DNA from: Paraburkholderia caffeinitolerans | GTDB lineage: Bacteria > Pseudomonadota > Gammaproteobacteria > Burkholderiales > Burkholderiaceae | DNA length: 64,000 nucleotides | Direction: 5' to 3' | Assembly: GCF_902859945.1 (NCBI RefSeq) | Contig: NZ_CADIKL010000025.1 | Location: 1-64,000, forward strand | In this document: positions 52,544 through 61,359 of the stretch, piece by piece | Position numbering within the stretch: the stretch's first letter is position 1 | Layout of the letters: each line of letters opens with the position of its first letter | Program-made: the position numbers and the translations under genes | Notes under the pieces: generated by a model | What the model saw: the letters and a program-made list of their open reading frames with translations, nothing else | The model's database searches: none | What the model was told of the DNA's origin: nothing

Positions 52544-54061
52544 TCACGCCGATGACAACCGCGCCGGTTTGCCTTGCGCCTTGCCGGTTCTCGCGAACGC
52601 CTCGAGCGCCCGCTCGCGGGCCGCCTCATGCGCAACCAACGGATGCGGATAATCCACGCCAAGCCGCACGCCGGCCGCCTCCAGCTCTTGCGCGCTCGCC
52701 TTCCAGGGCTGATGGATCAGCCGGTCGGGCAACGACGCCAGCTCGGGCACCCATTTCCTGACGTACGCGCCGCTCGGGTCGAACTTCTGGCCCTGCAATA
52801 CGGGGTTGAAGATGCGAAAGTAAGGCGCGGCGTCGATGCCCGAGCCGGCAACCCATTGCCAGTTGGCCGGATTGCTGGCCGGGTCGGCATCGACGAGGGT
52901 GTCCCAGAACCACTGCTCGCCTGCGCGCCAGTCCAGCAGCAGATGCTTGGTCGCGAACGAAGCGGCCACCATGCGCACGCGGTTGTGCATCCAGCCGGTG
53001 CGCCATAGCTCGCGCATGCCGGCGTCGATGAACGGATAGCCCGTCAGGCCGCGCTGCCACGCGCGCAGGCCGCGGGCATCGCGGCGCCAGGGCATGGCGT
53101 CGAATGCCGGACGCAGGTTGCGTCGTGCCAGATCGGGATAGTGGTAGCGCTGGTAGTAGCAGAACTCCCGCCATCCCAGCTCGCTGGCGAATTTTTCCGC
53201 GCTGGCCTCGCGGCGCCCGGGCGAGCCCGCCGCGCCATCGTATTGCCCGGCCCGCAGCGCCGCATACAGCTGGCGCGCAGAGAGCGCACCCACGCACAAA
53301 TACGGCGACAGGCGGCTGGTTGCCGCGAGATCCGGCGCGTCGCGCTCGCTTGCGTAGGCCTCGAAATCGTCGGAGAAAAACGCGCGCAGACGTTCGAGCG
53401 CGGCCTCCTCGCCCGCCGGCCATGCTTCACGCAGGCCCCCGGCCCAGTCGGGCTTGCGCGGCGCAAGGCCGAGATCGTCGAGCGGGGATGCGAGCCGGGC
53501 AAGACCTGCCGGTAGCGATTGAAAATTCCACCGTCGCGGTGCACTGGCCGGCGGCGGCGGATCGCCGGCTCGGCGGCACGCACGCCACCAGGCCGAAAAC
53601 ACCTGGAAGGGTTCACCGGCCTGGTTGAGCACCGTCCACGGCTCGTAGAGCAGCGTTGCGTTAAAGCTCTCGACCGTCAGCCCGCGCTCGCGCAGCCCCG
53701 CCTTCAGGCGGGCATCGCCGTCGCGCTCCTCGCCGCCGTAGCGGCGGTTCCAATAGACGCCGGTCGCGCCGCTCGCCGCGATGCATGCCTCCAGCATCTC
53801 GCGCTCGGCGCCTTGCATCAGCAGGAGCCGGCCGCCGCGCTCGCGCAGCGCCGCGTCGAGCGCGGCAAGCGTTTCGTGCAGCCACCAGTGCGCCGCGGCC
53901 CCGGGCACGCGTTCGCCGGCCGCCTGAGGATCGTGAATATAGAGGCAGATCAGCGGCCGCCCCGTGGCGGCCGCATGGGCCAGCGCCGGCTGATCGGCGA
54001 GGCGCAGATCGTCGCGGAACCAGACGACGACGGGAGCGTGAGCGGACTGTGCGGAAGCCAG
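52544..54061 (-). CDS. phrB: Deoxyribodipyrimidine photolyase, probably with a CTG start
   Basis: 505 residues if started at CTG 54061. It repairs cyclobutane pyrimidine dimers in light with FAD and an antenna cofactor. The antenna domain begins VVVWFRDDLRLADQPALAHA, the invariant photolyase start, and the FAD domain has MHNRVRMVAASFATKHLLLDW, FWDTLVDADPASNPANWQWVAGSG and YFRIFNP. Between the upstream stop (54074-54076) and 53908 there is no ATG, GTG or TTG in frame, although this region is clearly homologous. GTG 53908 would drop about 50 conserved residues. AGG lies six bases before the CTG. A sequencing error or recent start-codon mutation is an alternative. Confidence 0.85.
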   Translation of the reverse strand: MASAQSAHAPVVVWFRDDLRLADQPALAHAAATGRPLICLYIHDPQAAGERVPGAAAHWWLHETLAALDAALRERGGRLLLMQGAEREMLEACIAASGATGVYWNRRYGGEERDGDARLKAGLRERGLTVESFNATLLYEPWTVLNQAGEPFQVFSAWWRACRRAGDPPPPASAPRRWNFQSLPAGLARLASPLDDLGLAPRKPDWAGGLREAWPAGEEAALERLRAFFSDDFEAYASERDAPDLAATSRLSPYLCVGALSARQLYAALRAGQYDGAAGSPGRREASAEKFASELGWREFCYYQRYHYPDLARRNLRPAFDAMPWRRDARGLRAWQRGLTGYPFIDAGMRELWRTGWMHNRVRMVAASFATKHLLLDWRAGEQWFWDTLVDADPASNPANWQWVAGSGIDAAPYFRIFNPVLQGQKFDPSGAYVRKWVPELASLPDRLIHQPWKASAQELEAAGVRLGVDYPHPLVAHEAARERALEAFARTGKAQGKPARLSSA

Positions 54062-54126
54062 AATGGACCTCGATCAAACAAATGCGGCTACGCGGCGATG
54101 AGTTGCACCCGCGTGGGCCAGCCAGG

Positions 54127-54873
54127 CTAAGCAGGCCGTATGCCCTGCGTGATCAGCGCCACGGCGTGACGCGCGATCTCCTCCGCGCCGACGCGGCGCG
54201 GCACGAGGTCGTTGCGCCACACGTGCGCGGTGGCGAGCGGCAGCAGCGTGAGCCCCATCAGCGACTGGAACAGCAGCGACGGCTCCAGCGCCGCATTGAG
54301 CTTGCCTTCGCGCTGCCAGCGCTCGATGGCTTCGTGCGCCGCGCGCTGGTGCTCGTCGCCATAGCGCTCGTGCATGCGCTGACGCAGCAGACCGCCCTCG
54401 CTGATCACCTCGCGCACCCATAGCGGCGCAAACCACGGGTGCGTCTGCGCCACGTCCACGAAGCGCTGCGTGAGCGCCGTGAGCGCGGCGACGGGATCGC
54501 CGGGATTTTTTTCGAGCCAGCCGCCCATCGACGAGCGCAACGGCACGAAGCGCTCGTCGATAATCACGTCGATGAGCTGGTCCCGCGTCTTGAAATAATA
54601 GTGCACCATCGCGGGCGTGACGCCCGCCTCGCGCGCGATCGCGCCCAGCGACGTATCGACGATACCCTGACGCGCGAACAGCGCGAGCGCCACGGCAATC
54701 AGCCGCTCGCGCTGCTCGGCGCCGCCCCCGCCGCCGCTCGGGCGGCCCGGCCGGCGCGGCGCGGGCTTGCCGGCGAGGGGGCTTTCAGCAGGACTGGCAG
54801 CGGGCCTGTCGCCAATTGCAGCCGGGGATGGATGGGCATGCGGGGACGCGGCCCGCGATCCAGGCTCTTTCAT
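54127..54873 (-). CDS. TetR-family repressor
   Basis: 248 residues. The first ~45 are Pro/Ala/Gly-rich and may be an over-long start. The helix-turn-helix domain follows (RERLIAVALALFARQGIVDTSLGAIAREAGVTPAMVHYYFKTRDQL). The C-terminal ligand-binding domain is helical, with WLEKNPGDPVAAL and HPWFAPLWVREVISEGGLLRQR. It is divergent from a DHA2 multidrug pump, with a 126-base shared promoter region, so it probably represses the pump in response to a toxic ligand. A photolyase gene follows it on the same strand. Confidence 0.92.
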   Translation of the reverse strand: MKEPGSRAASPHAHPSPAAIGDRPAASPAESPLAGKPAPRRPGRPSGGGGGAEQRERLIAVALALFARQGIVDTSLGAIAREAGVTPAMVHYYFKTRDQLIDVIIDERFVPLRSSMGGWLEKNPGDPVAALTALTQRFVDVAQTHPWFAPLWVREVISEGGLLRQRMHERYGDEHQRAAHEAIERWQREGKLNAALEPSLLFQSLMGLTLLPLATAHVWRNDLVPRRVGAEEIARHAVALITQGIRPA

Positions 54874-54898
54874 CGGATTACACTCACGTGCTCAGTCT

Positions 54899-54927
54899 TT
54901 GACGACCGTTAAGAATTATCCTAATAT
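54899..54927 (+). promoter_or_regulatory. Sigma-70 promoter of the DHA2 efflux gene
   Basis: TTGACG (54899-54904) and TAATAT (54922-54927) are separated by exactly 17 bases, a near-consensus promoter. AT-rich sequence with TTAATTAA just downstream is a likely repressor binding area. Confidence 0.75.
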
Positions 54928-54999
54928 TAATCTTCACGTTAATTAATTTCAAGATCGAAAGCTGACCTCGACACGTTCGAACGCAGCCACAGATTCCCA

Positions 55000-56520
55000 A
55001 TGCCATCCCCCATGCAAGACACCGCACAAGATGTCGTCCAGTCCGCGACCGCGGAGCATCCGCCGATCCGGCTGCTGTTTCCCGCGCTGCTGCTCGTCAT
55101 GCTGCTCGCCGCGCTCGACCAAACCATCGTGTCGACGGCGCTGCCCACCATCGTCGGCGAACTGGGCGGGCTCGACCGGCTCTCGTGGGTCGTGACCGCG
55201 TACCTGCTCACGTCCACCATCGTCGTGCCGCTCTACGGCAAGCTCGGCGACCTGTACGGCCGCAAGATCGTGCTGCAGGCGGCCATCGTCATTTTCCTCG
55301 CCGGCTCCGCCCTGTGCGGCGTGGCGCAGAACATGGAGCAGTTGATCGCGCTGCGCGCGCTCCAGGGCGTGGGCGGCGGCGGCCTCATGGTCGTGACGAT
55401 GGCCGCCATCGGCGACGTCATTTCTCCCGCGCAGCGCGGCAAGTATCAGGGCCTGTTCGGCGGCGTGTTCGGCCTCGCCACAGTGGTCGGCCCGCTGCTC
55501 GGCGGCTTTCTCGTCGAACACCTCTCGTGGCGCTGGATCTTCTACATCAATCTGCCGCTGGGCGCGGTGGCGCTCGCCGTGATCGGCGCGGTGTTCAAGC
55601 CGCGCGTCGCGCACGTGAAGCATGTGATCGACTACATGGGCGCAGGCTGGCTCGCCGCCGCCCTCACCTGCCTGATCCTCTTTACGAGCGAAGGCGGCTC
55701 GCTGCTGCCGTGGACTTCGCCGCAACTGTGGCTCACGCTCGTGCTCGGCGTGGTGTCGGTGGCGGGTTTCATCCACGAGGAGAAGCATGCCGTCGAGCCC
55801 ATCATGCCGCTCGAACTGTTTCGCGAGCGCACCTTCGTGCTCTCCAGCCTGATCGGCTTTATTGTGGGCGTCTCGCTGTTCGGCTCGGTCACCTTCCTGC
55901 CGCTCTATCTGCAGGTGGTGAAGGGCTCGACGCCTTCGGAAGCCGGCATGCAAATGTTGCCGATGATGGGCGGGGTGTTGACGATGTCGATCATCTCGGG
56001 CCGGATCATCAGCAAGATCGGCAAGTACCGGATCTTTCCGATTGTCGGCACCGCGTTCGTGGCCGCCGCGATGATGTTGCTCGCGCAACTACGCATCGAC
56101 ACGCCACTCGCGCGCATGTATCTCTACATGGGCCTGCTCGGCTGCGGGCTCGGCATGGTGATGCAGGTGCTGATTCTCGCCGTGCAGAACACCGTCGCGT
56201 TCAAGCACATGGGCGTGGCCACCTCGGGCGCGACGCTGTTTCGCTCGATTGGTGGCTCGGTGGGCGTGGCCGCGTTCGGCGCGGTGTTCTCGCACGGCCG
56301 GAGCATGCGCCTTGCTTCCCTGCTCGCGAGCGGCGTCGAGCTGCCCCAGCCGCTCACGCCCGAGGCGATCCATCATCTGCCGGACACCGTGCGCGCCCAG
56401 TATCTCGACGCCTTCGCGGGTGCGCTGCACACGGTCTATTTTTCGGCTGCGTGCGTGGTCGTGCTGGCGTTCGCGCTGGCCTGGCTGCTGCGCGACGTGC
56501 CGTTGCGCAAGCATCCTTGA
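55000..56520 (+). CDS. DHA2-family (14-TM) multidrug efflux MFS transporter
   Basis: 506 residues, with about 14 transmembrane helices. The motif A-type loop GKLGDLYGRKIVLQ and motif D1 LDQTIVSTALPTIV near the N-terminus are the EmrB/QacA signature, together with GVGGGGLMVVTMAAIGDV. It would export drugs or organic toxins by proton antiport. No membrane-fusion partner gene is next to it. An alternative ATG lies four codons in. Its promoter sits in the gap shared with a divergent TetR gene. Confidence 0.92.
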   Translation: MPSPMQDTAQDVVQSATAEHPPIRLLFPALLLVMLLAALDQTIVSTALPTIVGELGGLDRLSWVVTAYLLTSTIVVPLYGKLGDLYGRKIVLQAAIVIFLAGSALCGVAQNMEQLIALRALQGVGGGGLMVVTMAAIGDVISPAQRGKYQGLFGGVFGLATVVGPLLGGFLVEHLSWRWIFYINLPLGAVALAVIGAVFKPRVAHVKHVIDYMGAGWLAAALTCLILFTSEGGSLLPWTSPQLWLTLVLGVVSVAGFIHEEKHAVEPIMPLELFRERTFVLSSLIGFIVGVSLFGSVTFLPLYLQVVKGSTPSEAGMQMLPMMGGVLTMSIISGRIISKIGKYRIFPIVGTAFVAAAMMLLAQLRIDTPLARMYLYMGLLGCGLGMVMQVLILAVQNTVAFKHMGVATSGATLFRSIGGSVGVAAFGAVFSHGRSMRLASLLASGVELPQPLTPEAIHHLPDTVRAQYLDAFAGALHTVYFSAACVVVLAFALAWLLRDVPLRKHP

Positions 56521-56693
56521 TGCGGCGCACGGTGCTTACGTTTTCTGGAAAAAATATTACGATTGGCTAAAATCCTGTAGCCGCACGCCTGACAGGGCGA
56601 CGCGCGCAATGGCAACGATCGCACGCGACGCTCACTCAGCCGTCGTGCCCAAAGGGCAAAACCCCAAGCGCATTTACAGGAAAAGACCAACTC

Positions 56694-57998
56694 ATGAACG
56701 TCAAGACCGAGCCAGCCGTGCACGACCCGCACGACACCAGGAGACGTGTGCTCGCCATTGTCGGCGCATCTTCGGGCAATCTCGTCGAGTGGTTCGACTT
56801 CTACATCTACTCGTTCTGCGCGCTGTATTTCGCGCCCGCCTTCTTCCCGAGCGGCAACACCACGACCCAGTTGCTGAACACCGCCGGCGTGTTCGCGGCG
56901 GGCTTCCTGATGCGCCCGATCGGCGGCTGGCTGTTCGGCCGCATCGCCGACCGGCACGGCCGCCGCGCCGCGATGATGATCTCGGTGCTGATGATGTGCG
57001 GCGGCTCGCTCGTGATCGCGGCGCTGCCCACTTACGCGCAGATCGGCGCATTCGCACCGCTGCTGCTGCTCGTCGCGCGCCTGTTCCAGGGGCTTTCGGT
57101 GGGCGGCGAATACGGCACCAGCGCGACCTACATGAGTGAGGTCGCGCTCAAGGGCCGGCGCGGCTTCTTCGCCTCGTTCCAGTACGTGACGCTGATCGGC
57201 GGGCAGCTCTGCGCGCTGCTCGTGCTGGTGATCCTGCAGCAGACGCTCTCGACCGCGGAACTCAAGGCGTGGGGCTGGCGCATTCCGTTCGTGGTCGGCG
57301 CGGCCGCCGCGCTGGTCTCGCTGTATCTGCGCAAGTCGCTCGACGAAACCTCCACGAACGAATCGCGCCACAAGAAAGACGCGGGCACGATTCGCGGCGT
57401 GTGGCAGCACAAGGGCGCGTTTCTCACCGTGGTGGGCTTCACCGCGGGCGGCTCGCTGATCTTCTACACGTTCACGACCTACATGCAGAAGTACCTCGTG
57501 AACACGGCCGGCATGCACGCGAAAACCGCCAGCAACGTGATGACCGCCGCGCTGTTCGTGTACATGCTGCTGCAGCCGGTGTTCGGTTCGCTCTCCGACA
57601 AGATCGGCCGCCGCATGTCGATGATCCTGTTCGGCATCCTTTCGGTGCTCGGCACGGTGCCGCTCATGCATGCGCTCAAGGACGTGTCGAACCCGTACGC
57701 GGCGTTCGGGCTCATCGTGATCGCGCTCGCGATCGTGAGCTTCTATACGTCGATCAGCGGCCTCATCAAGGCGGAGATGTTCCCGCCCGAAGTGCGCGCG
57801 ATGGGCGTGGGCCTCTCGTACGCGGTGGCCAACGCGATCTTCGGCGGCTCGGCCGAGTATGTGGCGCTGTGGTTCAAGTCGGTCGGCAGCGAGTCGACGT
57901 TCTACTGGTACGTGACGGCGCTGTGCGCGATCTCGCTGATCGTGTCGTGGCGCATGCGCGACCCGAGCAAGGAAGGGTATCTGCGCCACGAGCCTTGA
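56694..57998 (+). CDS. MHS-family (MFS) dicarboxylate/alpha-ketoglutarate-type permease
   Basis: 434 residues with 12 helices. The signature is GNLVEWFDFYIYSFCALYFAPAFFP near the start, RPIGGWLFGRIADRHGRRAAM, and QGLSVGGEYGTSATYMSEVA, matching KgtP-like alpha-ketoglutarate permeases. It imports a carboxylic acid with protons. ACAGGAAAAG precedes the ATG. It is the second MHS permease in the window, but unlike the one at 34775-36082 it has no catabolic genes beside it; the flanks are an efflux pump and a convergent MocR regulator. Confidence 0.9.
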   Translation: MNVKTEPAVHDPHDTRRRVLAIVGASSGNLVEWFDFYIYSFCALYFAPAFFPSGNTTTQLLNTAGVFAAGFLMRPIGGWLFGRIADRHGRRAAMMISVLMMCGGSLVIAALPTYAQIGAFAPLLLLVARLFQGLSVGGEYGTSATYMSEVALKGRRGFFASFQYVTLIGGQLCALLVLVILQQTLSTAELKAWGWRIPFVVGAAAALVSLYLRKSLDETSTNESRHKKDAGTIRGVWQHKGAFLTVVGFTAGGSLIFYTFTTYMQKYLVNTAGMHAKTASNVMTAALFVYMLLQPVFGSLSDKIGRRMSMILFGILSVLGTVPLMHALKDVSNPYAAFGLIVIALAIVSFYTSISGLIKAEMFPPEVRAMGVGLSYAVANAIFGGSAEYVALWFKSVGSESTFYWYVTALCAISLIVSWRMRDPSKEGYLRHEP

Positions 57999-58013
57999 TC
58001 GGTTCATGCAAGC

Positions 58014-59498
58014 TCAAGCGGGCTCGGTCTTCGTCTCCGTGGCCCGCTCCATTGCACGCTGCAGCGTTTCGTAGACCTTCGGCCGATTGCACTGCGAAAC
58101 GTTGAAGCGCAAGAACCCGCCCGCGCTGCGCGACACGCTGAAGACGTTGCCCGGCGCGAGCACCACGCCGTGCGCGAGCGCCTCGCGCGCGACCCGCGCG
58201 GCGTCGAGCCCGCCGGGCAATTGCGCCCATATCAGCATGCCCGCCTGCGGGCGCGTCCACGCCGTGACGCCCACCGCCGCCAGCCGCCGCAGCGTCTCGC
58301 CCATCGCGTCGGCGAGCTTCGCGCGCAAGCCGTCCAGATAGCGCCGGTACGTGCCGTCCACCAGCAGCCGCTGCACGAGATCCGCGGCCAGCTCCCCATT
58401 GCCGAACGACACCGACAGCTTCAGGTCGACGAGCGGCTCGATCCAGTCCGCGCGCGCCGCGATATAGCCGCAGCGCGCCGCCGCCGTCATCGTCTTCGAA
58501 AAGCTGCCGATGGCCACCACGCGCCCGAGTCCGTCGAACGCGGCGAGACGCGGCGCGGGATCGGTTTCGAAGTCGGCGAAGATGTCGTCCTCGACGATCA
58601 GCAGGTCGTGCTCCTCGGCGAGCTTAAGCAGCCGATGCGCAACAGCGGGCGCGAGCGTCGCGCCGGTGGGGTTGTGGATCGCCGAGTTAGTCACGTAAAG
58701 GCGCGGACGATGCTCGGCCAGCACGCGCTCGAACGCCGCGAGATCGGGGCCCGAGGGCGTGTACGGCACGCTCACGACCTTCACGCGATGCACGCGCAGC
58801 AGCGCCTGGAAGTTGAAATAGCACGGGTCGTCGACGACCACGGTGTCGCCGGGTTCGAGCAGGAAGCGGCACAGCAGGTCGAGCGCCTGGCTGCCGCCGT
58901 CGGTGAGCACGATCTGCTCGGGCGCGGCCTCCACGCCGTGTTGCGCGAGCCGCCACGCGAGTTGCTGGCGCAGCGCCGGCAAGCCGAGCGGCGACGCATA
59001 GTCGGTGAGCTGGGCGTGCGGGTCGCGTGCGATCGCGCGCAGCGCGCGCCGCACCGCCTCCTGCGGTAGCCACGATGCGGGCAGCCAGCCGCAGCCCGGC
59101 CGCAGCGCGCGCGCATCGGTTTCGAGTGACTGGCGTGTAAGCCATAGCGGGTCGATCTCGCGGTCGAGGCGCGGGCCCGCCGCGCCGACCGAGGCCAAGG
59201 GCCCGCGCGCCGCGAATGCGCCAGGCGCACCCCAAGCCCCGAGCGCGCCCGGCAGCGCGTGCGCCGCCACGAAAAAGCCGGAGCCGCGCCGCGCAATCAG
59301 CGTGCCCTCGGCCACCAGCCGCTCGTACGCCTCCACCACCGTCGATTTCGACACGCCGAGCTGCTCGCTCGTCATGCGGATCGACGGCACGCGCGCCCCC
59401 GCCGCCAGCGCGCGCGAGGCGATGCGCTCGCGCAATGCCTGCATCACCTGCTCGACGCGGGTGAGCGCCAGGTTTCCTGTCTGCCGGGTGTCTTCCAT
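58014..59498 (-). CDS. MocR-family (GntR/aminotransferase) regulator
   Basis: 494 residues from the ATG at 59498; the frame runs on upstream, overlapping the EamA gene, but that part is a shadow. An N-terminal GntR winged helix (VEQVMQALRERIASRALAAGARVPSIRMTSEQLGVSKSTVVEAYERL) is linked to a class I aminotransferase-fold domain. The PLP lysine lies in GSFSKTMTAA, and DDPCYFNFQALL, HNPTG and SGGFLRFN-type residues are conserved. MocR proteins bind DNA and usually have lost transaminase activity. It is divergent from an EamA transporter, with an operator-like repeat between, so it likely controls that transporter. Confidence 0.92.
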   Translation of the reverse strand: MEDTRQTGNLALTRVEQVMQALRERIASRALAAGARVPSIRMTSEQLGVSKSTVVEAYERLVAEGTLIARRGSGFFVAAHALPGALGAWGAPGAFAARGPLASVGAAGPRLDREIDPLWLTRQSLETDARALRPGCGWLPASWLPQEAVRRALRAIARDPHAQLTDYASPLGLPALRQQLAWRLAQHGVEAAPEQIVLTDGGSQALDLLCRFLLEPGDTVVVDDPCYFNFQALLRVHRVKVVSVPYTPSGPDLAAFERVLAEHRPRLYVTNSAIHNPTGATLAPAVAHRLLKLAEEHDLLIVEDDIFADFETDPAPRLAAFDGLGRVVAIGSFSKTMTAAARCGYIAARADWIEPLVDLKLSVSFGNGELAADLVQRLLVDGTYRRYLDGLRAKLADAMGETLRRLAAVGVTAWTRPQAGMLIWAQLPGGLDAARVAREALAHGVVLAPGNVFSVSRSAGGFLRFNVSQCNRPKVYETLQRAMERATETKTEPA

Positions 59499-59515
59499 CT
59501 GTACTGCTCCGTGTT

Positions 59516-59536
59516 CAATACAGTTTGTCCGTATTG
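59516..59536. promoter_or_regulatory. Inverted repeat between mocR-type gene and EamA gene
   Basis: CAATAC-N9-GTATTG is a perfect 6-base dyad 18 bases upstream of the mocR-type start. GTACTG occurs on both sides of it (59501 and 59536), giving a cluster of related half-sites. Position fits a MocR-type operator that controls both divergent genes. Confidence 0.6.
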
Positions 59537-59615
59537 TACTGATCCTTGGCTTACCGGTTTGCTGCCGCGCGCGCATGATGCATCGACTGACATCGCTCCC
59601 TTTCGACCACGACTC

Positions 59616-60533
59616 ATGCGCAAACCTCTCGACTCCACCACCGACGGCTGGCTCTGCGGCCTCGCGGGCGTGCTGATCTTCAGCGGCTCGCTGCCCGCCA
59701 CGCGGCTGGCCGTGCTCGGCCTCGATCCGCTCTTTCTCACCGGCGCGCGCGCCACGCTCGCGGGCGCGCTCGGCGCGCTGCTGCTGCTCGTCCTGCGCGC
59801 GCCCCGGCCCGAGCGGCACGAGGTCTGGCCGCTCGTGATCGTGGCGCTCGGCGTGGTGGTGGGGTTTCCGCTGCTCACCGCGCTTGCGCTGCGCCATGTG
59901 AGCTCGGCGCATGCGATCGTGTTCGTCGGCCTGTTGCCGCTCGCCACCGCGATCTTCGGCGTGCTGCGCGCCGGCGAGCGTCCGCAGCCCGCGTTCTGGG
60001 TCTTCTCGGCGATCGGCAGCGGCGCCGTGGTTGCATTCGCGCTGCGTCACGGCGTGGACGCCTCGCCCATCGGCGACGCGCTGATGCTGGCCGCCATCGT
60101 CGCCTGCGGGCTGGGCTATGCGGAAGGCGCGCGGCTCTCGCGGCGTCTCGGCGGCTGGCAGGTGATCTGCTGGGCGCTCGTGATCTCGCTGCCGGTGATG
60201 GCGCCGCTCGCGTGGGCGTTCCTGCCCGCTTCGTTCGCGGCGGTGGGCGCGGCTTCGTGGTGGGGGCTCGCCTATGTGTCGCTCTTCAGCATGCTGATCG
60301 GCTTTGTGTTCTGGTATCGCGGCCTCGCGCTCGGCGGCATTGCGGGCGTGGGCCAGCTGCAATTGCTGCAGCCGTTCTTCGGTTTCGTGCTTGCCGCACT
60401 GCTGCTGCACGAGGCAGTGCCGCCCGCGATGATCGCCGTGACCGTCGTGGTGATCGGCTGCGTGGCCGGGGCGCGCCGCTTCGGGCGTGGCGCTGCGGCG
60501 TCGACCCGTGCGCCGCAGGCGCAGCGCGGGTGA
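59616..60533 (+). CDS. EamA (DMT) family transporter
   Basis: 305 residues with ten transmembrane helices in two EamA repeats. The first repeat begins GWLCGLAGVLIFSGSLPATRLAV and the second contains GYAEGARLSRRLGGWQVICWAL, with a conserved WYRGLALGGIAGVGQLQLLQPFF near the end. DMT members export amino acids, metabolites or drugs. The gene is divergent from the MocR-type regulator, which is typical for transporters controlled by an amino acid or PLP-related signal. No strong ribosome site is seen before the ATG. Confidence 0.92.
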   Translation: MRKPLDSTTDGWLCGLAGVLIFSGSLPATRLAVLGLDPLFLTGARATLAGALGALLLLVLRAPRPERHEVWPLVIVALGVVVGFPLLTALALRHVSSAHAIVFVGLLPLATAIFGVLRAGERPQPAFWVFSAIGSGAVVAFALRHGVDASPIGDALMLAAIVACGLGYAEGARLSRRLGGWQVICWALVISLPVMAPLAWAFLPASFAAVGAASWWGLAYVSLFSMLIGFVFWYRGLALGGIAGVGQLQLLQPFFGFVLAALLLHEAVPPAMIAVTVVVIGCVAGARRFGRGAAASTRAPQAQRG

Positions 60534-60673
60534 CGTTGCCGCCGGGCTTCGCGATTTTTGACGCGCTTCATTTCGAAGTCGGCCCGAGGCATAGTGAACA
60601 GCGTTGCCGCGCTGTTCAACAGGCCTGTTGCACCTATGTGCCCGCGCGGCGCACACGAACCCGCGCCCGCCCC

Positions 60674-61243
60674 ATGAATGCTTCCCGGAACACCCCTCAC
60701 ATCGACGCGCCCATGCTGCGCGACGCCACGCCCGCCGACTTTCCCGCCATCGCGGCGATCTACGCGCATCACGTGCTGCACGGCGCGGCCTCGTTCGAAG
60801 AGCACCCGCCCTCGCAGGACGAACTGCTGCGCCGCCACGCCGCCGTGCGTGAGCAAGGCTTGCCGTGGCTCGTTGCCGAAATCGACGGCCGGGTGGCCGG
60901 CTACTGCTACGCCACACCCTATCGTCCCCGCGCGGCGTACCGCTACACCGTCGAAGATTCGATCTATATCGACGAAGCCTTTCGCGGACGTGGTCTCGGC
61001 CGCACGCTCCTCGAAGCGCTGATCGCGCGCTGCGAGGCCGGCCCGTGGCGGCAGATGATCGCCGTGGTCGCCGACCCGAAAGGCGGCTCGCTCGCGCTGC
61101 ACGAGAGCCTCGGCTTCGAGCTCGTGGGCACGCTGCGCGCTGTCGGCTTCAAGCACGGCGCGTGGCGCGACACGACGCTCATGCAGCGCGCGCTAGGCGA
61201 CGGCGCACGCACCTTGCCGCACCGTTCAGCGCACGCCAGCTAG
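60674..61243 (+). CDS. GNAT N-acetyltransferase (phosphinothricin-type)
   Basis: 189 residues from the ATG at 60674. The GNAT fold is clear: LRDATPADFPAIAAIYAHHVLHGAASFE, WLVAEIDGRVAGYCYATPYRPRAAYRYTVEDSIYI, the acetyl-CoA loop RGRGLGRTLLEALI, and HESLGFELVGTLRAVGFKHGAWRD near the end. This last run and the TPYRPRAAY stretch are the pattern of phosphinothricin/methionine sulfoximine acetyltransferases. It follows the EamA gene by 140 bases on the same strand and may have its own promoter. Confidence 0.93.
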   Translation: MNASRNTPHIDAPMLRDATPADFPAIAAIYAHHVLHGAASFEEHPPSQDELLRRHAAVREQGLPWLVAEIDGRVAGYCYATPYRPRAAYRYTVEDSIYIDEAFRGRGLGRTLLEALIARCEAGPWRQMIAVVADPKGGSLALHESLGFELVGTLRAVGFKHGAWRDTTLMQRALGDGARTLPHRSAHAS

Positions 61244-61359
61244 CGCACGAATTGCGCACCAGGCGGCTCGCGACCGCGTGCGCCTTTACAATACGTCCTC
61301 TATACAGACAGGCAGACCGGCCGCGCGCCGGTCCGGCAGACTTCGAGGACTTCGCGCTT

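Noticed and set aside
59499..60917. Upstream extension of the MocR frame across the EamA gene
   Set aside because: The GntR domain starts right after the ATG at 59498; the extension has no homology and overlaps a divergent transporter.
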